The notes under the pieces were generated by a model, which saw only the letters and a program-made list of their open reading frames with translations, was not told the DNA's origin and did not search any database. Shown piece by piece: positions 1-7,223 of a stretch of 24,734 nucleotides of DNA (the stretch's first letter is position 1; each line of letters starts with the position of its first letter). The DNA comes from CAIXQW01 sp046049675. GTDB lineage: Bacteria > Bacteroidota > Bacteroidia > Chitinophagales > Chitinophagaceae. A program made the translations under genes and the position numbers. The stretch covers positions 1-24,734 of the forward strand of contig JBJORA010000080.1 of the NCBI GenBank assembly GCA_046049675.1, written 5' to 3'.

Positions 1-1518
1 AATGGCTATTTGAGCCTTAATCACGAAAACGTAATTGGTGCCGTTTCGCAAATGGATATTGTACTTGATACATTAAACAAGCTATGGCAAATTAGCAATC
101 CAGCAGCAGTTGACTTTAGTAGTGTTGGAGGTATTTACAGACCATGTAGTGGCCTTGTTACACCTTGGGGAACTGTAATCCATGGTGAGGAATATGTTGC
201 AAGTGGCGATGCCAATGCTGATGGCTACGTAGACGCAGGCTGGCTTGTTGAAACAAATCCAAGTACAAAAACGCTGGTTCGAAAAATTTGGGCTGCAGGG
301 CGAGGTGCACACGAAAATGCTGCAATCAATGCTGCACAGTCAATATTATATACCGCAAACGACGATGCAACATATGGTTTTGTATTCAAACTAGTTCTTA
401 CAACACCTGGCATTGATAGTGCCGGCACTTTATATGCCTTGCAATATAGTGGCACGGGCACTACTGCCACATGGCTACCAATTGCCAATACAACCCAAAG
501 CGACAGAAACAATACCTACGGCCTAGCCACTGCTGCTGGCGCTACGAATTTCAATGGTGTAGAAGACATAGAAATTTCTGCAGCAGGCGATATTTACTTC
601 GCTTGTAAGAGCAATGGCAATATTTACAAGTTTACGGACAGTGGCTTGTATGCCAGCAATTTTGGCGTATTCGTAACTAATAAAACCTATACATACAATA
701 CTGCTGCAGGCCCATCAAGCGCAGTATGGGGCACTGGTATAGATAACCTTGCATTCGACAACGATGGCAACCTGTGGGCACTGCAAGATGGCGACAATAA
801 CAATATCTGGAAGATTGGCCCAACGCACTCTTCAACAAACGAGGACGTATTGCTATTTGGCATAACACCTCTTGGCTGCGAACCAACTGGCATCACTTTT
901 ACACCAGATGGAAAGTATCTTTTTATGAGTATGCAACATCCAAGTAGCGGTAACACAACGCCTCAGCAGGATGCAGCAGGCAACTTTTTTAGTTGGAATA
1001 CCGAAACGGCATTGGTAATTGCTCGCAACACCGAACTTGGTACTAATCAACCCTTACAAAGCGCACCACACTTAAGCTATCATAATGGCGAGCTGTACTT
1101 AAGGCTTAATGAAGCAATTAGCGCATTCAGCAGATTGCAATGGCAAGAAAGTAATGACGGCACCAATTTCTATACGATAAACGATTGTATGGTCGATTGT
1201 CCATTACAAAGAAAATTAAGCACACCTTGCAAGGTGTATCATCGTGTTGTATTTACTGACCAACTTGGCAATACAACGATTACAAACATGGTTAAAATTA
1301 ACGAGTGTAATCGCAATAGCTTTACAGTGCACAACAACATGCTCACTTTTGATGCTTTGGGGCATGAACCTGCTGTGATTTTCTCTAGTACAGGCGCTCA
1401 ATTGATTAGCCTTGGTGCCGATATAATGCAATACGATTTGAGATCACTTGGTGCAGGTTTGTACTATATAAAATGCGGTTCTCAATGCCAAAAAATAGCC
1501 ATAAACGCTGGCTTTTAA
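1..1518 (+). CDS. PhoX-family (DUF839) secreted protein with T9SS C-terminal tail, 5' truncated
   Basis: The frame is open from base 1 (N-G-Y-L-S-L-N-H-E...), so the true start lies outside the window; the TTG at position 10 is internal. The first visible residues contain NHE, a typical PhoX/DUF839 landmark, followed by a propeller-like series of blades: VEDIEISAAGDIYFA, GIDNLAFDNDGNLWALQDG and the family hallmark GITFTPDGKYLFMSMQHP. PhoX proteins are exported calcium/iron-dependent phosphatases, but many DUF839 members have no proven activity, so the phosphatase role is inferred. The last ~70 residues (NSFTVHNNMLTF ... YDLRSLGAGLYYIK) look like a T9SS type A sorting domain, which predicts export across the outer membrane and surface attachment or release. 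The gene ends with TAA 42 bp before the arginase gene, which has its own -7 box, so it is probably a separate transcript. Confidence 0.85.
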   Translation, partial: NGYLSLNHENVIGAVSQMDIVLDTLNKLWQISNPAAVDFSSVGGIYRPCSGLVTPWGTVIHGEEYVASGDANADGYVDAGWLVETNPSTKTLVRKIWAAGRGAHENAAINAAQSILYTANDDATYGFVFKLVLTTPGIDSAGTLYALQYSGTGTTATWLPIANTTQSDRNNTYGLATAAGATNFNGVEDIEISAAGDIYFACKSNGNIYKFTDSGLYASNFGVFVTNKTYTYNTAAGPSSAVWGTGIDNLAFDNDGNLWALQDGDNNNIWKIGPTHSSTNEDVLLFGITPLGCEPTGITFTPDGKYLFMSMQHPSSGNTTPQQDAAGNFFSWNTETALVIARNTELGTNQPLQSAPHLSYHNGELYLRLNEAISAFSRLQWQESNDGTNFYTINDCMVDCPLQRKLSTPCKVYHRVVFTDQLGNTTITNMVKINECNRNSFTVHNNMLTFDALGHEPAVIFSSTGAQLISLGADIMQYDLRSLGAGLYYIKCGSQCQKIAINAGF

Positions 1519-1544
1519 GGCAATATCACTTCGGCATAAAGTCT

Positions 1545-1552
1545 TACCTTTG
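1545..1552 (+). promoter_or_regulatory. Bacteroidota -7 promoter box (TACCTTTG) of the arginase operon
   Basis: Exact match to the Bacteroidota -7 consensus TAnnTTTG. Only 8 nt separate it from the ATG at 1561, so the expected transcription start is at or just before the start codon. I see no TTG -33 element at the usual spacing. Confidence 0.6.
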
Positions 1553-1560
1553 CCGCTGCT

Positions 1561-2508
1561 ATGCGCAATATTAAGATAATAGAAGTCCGAAGCGAAATAG
1601 GTGCTGGCACCCGAGGTGCTAGTTTGGGTGTGGATGCCATAAAAATTGCTGCACTCGACTTTATGAGCAACTTCTTTGTAAATTTTAGCAGCGACGTAAT
1701 ACAAACAGAAAACCACTTGTTATACGAACCAATAGAAAGTCCATACGCTAAGCGCATAAAAGGTGTGTATACAATGTACGAGCGTATCACAGCCAGTATT
1801 GTTGAAACAAAAAAGAGTGGTATGTTTCCAATTATATTAGCTGGCGACCACAGTACCGGCGGCGCAACTATTGCCGGATTAAAAATGGCCAATCCAAAAC
1901 GTAAGCTCGGTGTTATTTGGATAGATGCACACGCTGATCTTCACAGTCCATATACAACACCAAGTGGTAATATGCATGGCATGCCACTTGCTTTAAGTTT
2001 AGGTGATGATAATAAAGACCACGGCATTCACAATGTAGATGCTGGCACAGCAGAAATGTGGGAGAATCTAAAAAACATTGGAAAAATTTCTCCAAAGATT
2101 TTACCTGAGGACTTAGTATTTATAGCTCTGCGCGATTACGAAGCAGAGGAAGAAGCTATTATTAAAAAGAACAATATTAAAGTAATTACAGTTGCTGAGG
2201 TACGTCGTAAAGGCGTTGCACAAATTGTACGACAAGCATTGTTAGCGCTCAATCATTGTGATGATATATACATAAGTTTCGACGTAGACAGCTTAGATAG
2301 CAGCATAAGCCGTGGCACAGGAACGCCTGTAGCTAATGGCTTAAAGGAGCGCGAGGCCGAAGATTTACTTGCTAGTTTAGTACAAAACAGAAAAGTCTGT
2401 TGCTTAGAAATTACAGAGGTCAATCCTACCCTAGATAAAGAAAATCTAATGGCAGAGATTGCATTTAATATTTTACAACGTTGCGCAAACATACTCTTGC
2501 TTAACTAG
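1561..2508 (+). CDS. rocF: Arginase (arginase/ureohydrolase family)
   Basis: Predicted cytosolic dimanganese enzyme that hydrolyses arginine to ornithine and urea, 315 aa. All metal-ligand motifs are visible: GDHS (residues 95-98), DAHAD (122-126) and SFDVDSLD (239-246, with D241 and D243). SGNMHGMPLAL (135-145) and GTGTP (252-256) match bacterial arginases better than agmatinases. The N-terminal EIGAGTRGASLG is a typical arginase opening. Near the C-terminus, CLEITEVNPTLD supplies the conserved E-x-N-P segment. Around GTGTP the usual prolines are replaced (SSISRGTGTP), which I believe is tolerated in Bacteroidota arginases. It is the first gene of a tight operon; the flippase start lies 6 nt after its stop. 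The operon partners do not suggest arginine catabolism, so the link may be transcriptional only. Formimidoylglutamase is a less likely alternative. Confidence 0.88.
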   Translation: MRNIKIIEVRSEIGAGTRGASLGVDAIKIAALDFMSNFFVNFSSDVIQTENHLLYEPIESPYAKRIKGVYTMYERITASIVETKKSGMFPIILAGDHSTGGATIAGLKMANPKRKLGVIWIDAHADLHSPYTTPSGNMHGMPLALSLGDDNKDHGIHNVDAGTAEMWENLKNIGKISPKILPEDLVFIALRDYEAEEEAIIKKNNIKVITVAEVRRKGVAQIVRQALLALNHCDDIYISFDVDSLDSSISRGTGTPVANGLKEREAEDLLASLVQNRKVCCLEITEVNPTLDKENLMAEIAFNILQRCANILLLN

Positions 2509-2514
2509 TAGCGA

Positions 2515-3987
2515 ATGGGCATCATACAAAGGCAATCTATTAAGGGCACCTTAGTGTTTATGCTAGGTTCTTTGATGCAGTTTGGCACAAGCATACTTAT
2601 CATACCCAATTCGCTTAGCGAGGCCGACCAGGCTATCTTTAGGGTTTACATGTCGCTTATACTCATGTTTAGTGCATTTGGCTTTTTGGGTACCAATGCG
2701 CTGATGGCAAAACATTTACACGAGTTTGAGCATAAGCCGCAAGAGCGACGTGCACTGTCTAGCCTTACCTTTTTAATTACGCTAGTTGGTGCAATCGCCA
2801 CGGTGCTTGTCATTTTTTTTAGTAAAGAAATGATTTACAGCTGGAAGGGCAATAGCAATGCCTATCTTCTTAAGTATTTCTGGTGCGTCCCAATTAGTGT
2901 TTTCTTTTTCATTTTTCAGATTTACTTTGAGCAATACAGCATTGCAACGCATCGTCTAACTGCACCAAGTATTACAAGAGAAATCTTACTGCGAGGCGGC
3001 ATTCTTTTAGCTATTCTGGCTTATCATTTCAAATGGTTGGACGTTGGAGCGTTTTTTGTTGCGGTTACGACTTGCTACGTCATTAGTGCCTTAGTCAATG
3101 CAGTATATTGTATTGCCATTCGCAATTTTCGCATCACCCTTAATTTAACCCAAATAAAGGCTTTGCCACTTCGCTATTATGGCAAGTACTCCCTCTTTGT
3201 ATTTCTCATTACTGCATTTGCTGCAGTAGTGCTAAATGTAGACCAACCGCTTGTATATGGTATGCTTGGCGCACAATCGGTTGACATTTATGGCAATGCC
3301 GTCACACTTGCAGCCATGGTAACTATTCCTTATAAACCACTAAGCAATATATTATTGCCCTTTATGTACGAAGCTTGGCATAAGCAAGACTATCAAAAAC
3401 TCAATCAAATTAATCAGGAAAGCAGCGTTAACCTAACGCTAGTAGGCACCGTCATGTGTGTCTTACTATTGGCCAATACACATAATTTAATGCCATTCTT
3501 GCCACCACTTTATCACAATACGCTTTTCGCTCCTTTAGCTATTTTAGCCATTGGCCGTGTTTTAGATTTTACAACAGGGGCAAGTACAGAGCTTGTATTA
3601 AGTGCACCAAGCTACAAAATGCTAGCACTATTTATGTTTCTAAGTATGGTCTTTAGCTTCGTTGCATACTTTGCACTTGTGCCAAGCTATAAGGCGATTG
3701 GCGCTGCAATTGTAGTGAGTGTTAACCTGCTCTTTTATAATGCCTTAAAGTACTATCATTTGTATAAAACATATGGTTTGCAGCCACTGCATAAGAACAG
3801 TTTTGTAGCAATCTTAATTGGTGTGGTTATTTTTGCAAGTCAGCTACTTGTACCAAAAATGTATTGGTTGGCAGATGTTATCGTAAGAAGCACTTTAATC
3901 ACTTTAGCTTTTGCTATAGCAGTTTACAAATTGCAACTCGTTCCATTTTTCAATTTAACTATTCAAAAATACCTAGGTAAATCATAA
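2515..3987 (+). CDS. Wzx-like polysaccharide flippase / MOP-superfamily membrane exporter
   Basis: A 490-aa integral membrane protein, hydrophobic almost throughout, with roughly 12-14 predicted transmembrane helices. The opening MGIIQRQSIKGTLVFMLGS is characteristic of the oligosaccharide flippase (Wzx/RfbX) branch of the MOP superfamily in Bacteroidota. The central VDQPLVYGMLG segment and the later GRVLDFTTGASTELVLSAP segment fit the two-lobed flippase fold. The expected role is flipping lipid-linked glycan units across the inner membrane for O-antigen, capsule or exopolysaccharide assembly. No glycosyltransferase or polymerase gene lies nearby, so the substrate cannot be guessed. The ATG is 6 nt after the arginase stop, and the methyltransferase GTG is 6 nt after this gene's stop, so translation of the three is likely coupled. 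Confidence 0.82.
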   Translation: MGIIQRQSIKGTLVFMLGSLMQFGTSILIIPNSLSEADQAIFRVYMSLILMFSAFGFLGTNALMAKHLHEFEHKPQERRALSSLTFLITLVGAIATVLVIFFSKEMIYSWKGNSNAYLLKYFWCVPISVFFFIFQIYFEQYSIATHRLTAPSITREILLRGGILLAILAYHFKWLDVGAFFVAVTTCYVISALVNAVYCIAIRNFRITLNLTQIKALPLRYYGKYSLFVFLITAFAAVVLNVDQPLVYGMLGAQSVDIYGNAVTLAAMVTIPYKPLSNILLPFMYEAWHKQDYQKLNQINQESSVNLTLVGTVMCVLLLANTHNLMPFLPPLYHNTLFAPLAILAIGRVLDFTTGASTELVLSAPSYKMLALFMFLSMVFSFVAYFALVPSYKAIGAAIVVSVNLLFYNALKYYHLYKTYGLQPLHKNSFVAILIGVVIFASQLLVPKMYWLADVIVRSTLITLAFAIAVYKLQLVPFFNLTIQKYLGKS

Positions 3988-3993
3988 AACTAC

Positions 3994-5031
3994 GTGATTA
4001 CATTTTTACCACATACCGACGAACTTGCAAACGACATCAATCGTGAGTGTGCATTCATCCAAAAGGCTATAAATACGCTTGATGTAGACAGTTTGCCAAT
4101 GGAAGATTTCTACAAAGGGTATTTCAGAAAATGTCACTTGACACGACAGGTATTTAGCCTAAGAACAAGCGCCAAGCTTTTGTACGATTCGCTTAAACTA
4201 CTTGATAAGCCCTTGAGCGAAGTTTGTATGCTAGATTACGGTGCAGGTCTTGGCACTACGTATCTGCTTGCAAAAAGAATTGGTGTAGGAAAAGTAATTT
4301 ATAACGACTTATTGCCAGAATTTGCAAACCCTGCTATCGAAGTAGATAAAGCGCTCGGTATTACCATGCACGATTATATCATCGGTGATACTGAAGCCAC
4401 ATGTAAGCAATTACTTGCAAAAGGCTATAAAATAAATCTCGTGATAAGTAGAAATGTACTAGAGCATATATACAGCTTGCCGGCTTTCTTTGCGCTAATG
4501 CACCAGTACTTACCACAAGCAATTTTGTACAACAGCACAACAGCTAATTACAATAATCCACTTGCACACTTGCAACATATCTACCTACATAAAAAAGTAC
4601 TTACACATGCAGCCAATACCAAGGTTGCTTTTCTAGCAGAAAACTACCCCCAGCTCAGCGCCGACAAAGCTGCACTACTTGCTAAGCAATCACCTATCCT
4701 TAATGGCGAAGATTTACTGGCTAAGGCCAAGCTCTACTTAGAAAGTGGAATTCTACCACCAAAATCAACCGAGGGAAGCAATGTATGCGATGCTACTGGA
4801 AATTGGCGGGAGCATTTAGTGCCTTATTCCCTTTACAGGCAGCATGCTACGCAATACGATCTAAGTTTTAAGGGAGGAATATGGGATGTACATCAAAGCA
4901 ATATCGTGATGCGCATAATCGGTAAGCTAATGCAAGGCATCACGAATGCACTTGGCAAATACGGATATGTTGCAGCAAGTTTTGTTTACATTATATGCAT
5001 TCCGAAACAAGTGAAGGGCGAGAAAGTCTAA
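3994..5031 (+). CDS. Class I SAM-dependent methyltransferase, substrate unknown
   Basis: A 345-aa protein starting at GTG, 6 nt after the flippase stop; no better in-frame start gives a complete fold. Motif I is clear as LDYGAGLGT (residues 80-88), followed by the acidic strand-end VIYNDLLPE (D105), expected to bind the ribose of S-adenosylmethionine, and a motif IV region NLVISRNVLEHIY (148-160). These indicate a Rossmann-type methyltransferase of the sugar/lipid/natural-product type. The N-terminal ~60 residues (with KCHLTRQVFSLRTSAKLLYD) and the long C-terminal part after ~180 do not match a family I can name. A hydrophobic stretch near the end (YGYVAASFVYIICIP) could touch the membrane. 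Position after a flippase suggests, without proof, methylation of a glycan or lipid-linked intermediate. It converges with the protease gene, with only 20 bp between them. Confidence 0.75.
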   Translation: MITFLPHTDELANDINRECAFIQKAINTLDVDSLPMEDFYKGYFRKCHLTRQVFSLRTSAKLLYDSLKLLDKPLSEVCMLDYGAGLGTTYLLAKRIGVGKVIYNDLLPEFANPAIEVDKALGITMHDYIIGDTEATCKQLLAKGYKINLVISRNVLEHIYSLPAFFALMHQYLPQAILYNSTTANYNNPLAHLQHIYLHKKVLTHAANTKVAFLAENYPQLSADKAALLAKQSPILNGEDLLAKAKLYLESGILPPKSTEGSNVCDATGNWREHLVPYSLYRQHATQYDLSFKGGIWDVHQSNIVMRIIGKLMQGITNALGKYGYVAASFVYIICIPKQVKGEKV

Positions 5032-5051
5032 ACGTTAAGTCATAACGCCTT

Positions 5052-7073
5052 CTACCTCATCTGATGCAACTTCTTTCTAAAGTTGTAATAGCTGTCTTTA
5101 TCTACAAATTTCTGCACAGCTACTTTATGTTGCTTACAATACTGCATATACATTGCCGTAATCTGCTGTTTATCTATGCGGCTGTTGTCGCTCAAATATT
5201 TTGACAGCATTAGTAAAAATGGCTTATGATTCTTTAAGGTGTCTAGCACTACAGCCAAGCAATCATTCATGATAGCGATGCCAGCTTGTTCATCCTTTTC
5301 TGTATAAGTAAATTGATATGGATTACCACCATAGGCGTGAATGTTTAGCTTATAAGGCAAACCAAGCATGCCATAATCTCTAATAATTTGGTGCGCTATT
5401 TGTGTAGCTCGATTAAAGTCGTCGTAAACACCAGTGGTATTATTTTCCTCGCCAAAAATAAACTGCTCCGCTGCATAACCTCCAAGTAAAACACATATTC
5501 TATCTATCAAGAGTCTTTTTGTGCCCACTTCTTCTGGTATAATGGTGTACGCAAAGCCATTCGTATCACTTTCGACAGTACGCGTAATCACATATTCTGG
5601 TACAATACCCATTATAAACATGCTAGCCAAGGTGTGTCCACTTTCATGAACAGCAACAATGGCCTGTAAATCAGTCTTGGTACTTGTACGCAAACTATTA
5701 ATTTTCTGGACAACCGGCATTTTCATTGTGCTACCATTATCTAGCGTTATTACAAATTGCCCATTTACAAAGTCGAACTGAATCTTTTTGCATGGCTTCT
5801 TCTGCTCGCTTACATATAGCATTATCTTGGTGATATTACTTTCTATATGATTGCGTATTGTGCTGATAACAGGCCTTACACCTTGCGTTGGGAATACACC
5901 TTCGGCGTACAACATATCGTGTACACTTTGTGTAAACGTCACCTTTAGTTTGAAGCGCGATTGGATTTGCTTTGCTAAAATACCAAGATGCATTTTTATC
6001 AACTGCTGGAACTGCTTATTGCTAAAAGCGTGGTAAATCAAGTGGTTATTACCCAACCTAGCTATTTGCTCATTCCTAAAGCGATTCTGCAAGGCAGCTT
6101 TGATATCTGCTATATTTATCTTTAGTGTATGTCTTCTAAATTCATCAGCATCAATATCTGGGTTAATATTGTGGCTCATGCTGTAAGCTTCATCCAAATT
6201 GCCTACAACAAAAATTAAGCTTTTGCTCAAGTCCATTTTGCGTAATGCAATGGCTTCCTCCATATCTATGGCCAATCCCTCAATTAAATCATTAATCGAA
6301 TCAAGTTGTTGTATATGCTCGCGTACTTCTTGCCACATATTGTACTTTGACACCACGATTTCGTAGTAGCCTGTGCAAAAAAGATCTGACAATAGATATT
6401 CCGATGGCTTTGCAAAGACCTTATCAACTTCTTCCTTATTGTCATTTTCGCCAGTAGAATAGCCAAATGCCAAATTACTTAGTTGCTCATGCGCTGCTTG
6501 TACGTGGGTAGTAATTACGCCTTTGCTAATTTTTACGCCAATCTTTTGGAGATGTTTTAGAATCTTAAGTACTTTCTTCGCACGTGAGATGTAGTAGCTA
6601 TTTACACTTGGGTCATACAGTAATTCACCACTATCAAGCAAATCCCATATCACACGCAAAGCTGTATTATTTACTTCTTTGCCATTCTCATCTTTCGTTT
6701 TTGCAAACTGAAACTCATCTAGCACCACAATTGGTGCAAGTCCATTAAATTGTTCTAATTGACCTGTAAGCGCATACTTTAAGAAAGTACTGTTATTGCC
6801 AAATTCGCCCATGTCAAAGCGCAGTAACAAATTGTTGTAGTTGAGTAATTCACTCAATCGCTTTATTAAGGCTGTCTTGCCGCTGCCTGTCATACCCCAG
6901 AGATTTACAATAAGTGGGCGCATTTGATGCTCTGGAAACAAATACCAAGGCAAAACGATATCCCCTATTTCGTCGATGATTTCATCTAGACCAATAAATT
7001 CCGTCTTTAATTTAGCGCATGCATCACGCAAATTTTTACGCTTTTGCTCTAGCGAGAAGGTTTGAAATTGCAT
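5052..7073 (-). CDS. Fusion of ClpB-like AAA+ ATPase with FtsH-type M41 zinc metalloprotease
   Basis: A 673-aa protein when read from the ATG at 7073; the longer frame begins 14 codons upstream but runs through a -7 box. Residues ~25-420 resemble the second AAA+ module of ClpB/Clp ATPases: Walker A GMTGSGKT (60-67), DMGEF (87-91), Walker B IVVLDE (115-120), a WDLLDSGELLYD segment, sensor 1 IFVVGN (287-292), candidate arginine finger LQNRFRNEQ, and a small domain ending in GVRP (398-401) followed by ISTIRNHIESN. After a short linker comes an M41 peptidase domain: HESGH (476-480) with H476 and H480 as zinc ligands and E477 catalytic, LGGYAAEQFIFGE, and GVYDDFNRAT with D552 as the probable third ligand, as in FtsH. 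FtsH carries a different AAA clade and two membrane helices; this protein has neither and looks cytosolic. The predicted job is ATP-driven unfolding and degradation of unknown substrates. About 160 residues separate Walker B from sensor 1, much more than usual. Confidence 0.85.
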   Translation of the reverse strand: MQFQTFSLEQKRKNLRDACAKLKTEFIGLDEIIDEIGDIVLPWYLFPEHQMRPLIVNLWGMTGSGKTALIKRLSELLNYNNLLLRFDMGEFGNNSTFLKYALTGQLEQFNGLAPIVVLDEFQFAKTKDENGKEVNNTALRVIWDLLDSGELLYDPSVNSYYISRAKKVLKILKHLQKIGVKISKGVITTHVQAAHEQLSNLAFGYSTGENDNKEEVDKVFAKPSEYLLSDLFCTGYYEIVVSKYNMWQEVREHIQQLDSINDLIEGLAIDMEEAIALRKMDLSKSLIFVVGNLDEAYSMSHNINPDIDADEFRRHTLKINIADIKAALQNRFRNEQIARLGNNHLIYHAFSNKQFQQLIKMHLGILAKQIQSRFKLKVTFTQSVHDMLYAEGVFPTQGVRPVISTIRNHIESNITKIMLYVSEQKKPCKKIQFDFVNGQFVITLDNGSTMKMPVVQKINSLRTSTKTDLQAIVAVHESGHTLASMFIMGIVPEYVITRTVESDTNGFAYTIIPEEVGTKRLLIDRICVLLGGYAAEQFIFGEENNTTGVYDDFNRATQIAHQIIRDYGMLGLPYKLNIHAYGGNPYQFTYTEKDEQAGIAIMNDCLAVVLDTLKNHKPFLLMLSKYLSDNSRIDKQQITAMYMQYCKQHKVAVQKFVDKDSYYNFRKKLHQMR

Positions 7074-7077
7074 GGCG

Positions 7078-7085
7078 TAAATGTA
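7078..7085 (-). promoter_or_regulatory. -7-like promoter box (TACATTTA) of the AAA+/M41 protease gene
   Basis: Matches TAnnTTTG except for the last base. It ends 4 nt before the ATG at 7073, which favours that start over the upstream in-frame one and suggests a leaderless mRNA. No -33 TTG at standard spacing. Confidence 0.4.
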
Positions 7086-7100
7086 CTGCTTACAATAATA

Positions 7101-7120
7101 CGAGCTGCATATCAAGCTCG
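7101..7120 (-). other. Small inverted repeat between smc and the protease gene
   Basis: CGAGCT and AGCTCG arms of 6 bp are separated by 8 nt, in the 150-bp spacer between the smc stop and the protease start. There is no T-run on the minus strand after it, so it is a weak terminator at best. It could be an operator or simply chance. Confidence 0.25.
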
Positions 7121-7223
7121 ATAATATGCAAACAACTTAGCAAGTTGACTAACTATTGATATGTGCTAAATATATAGATATCTACAGTAAAATACCTTCA
7201 AGTGAAAAAAGCGAGAAAAGATG

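Noticed and set aside
7074..7115. N-terminal extension of the AAA+/M41 gene (MICSSYYCKQYIYA)
   Set aside because: The segment overlaps the -7-like box, and the family-like part begins after the ATG at 7073.
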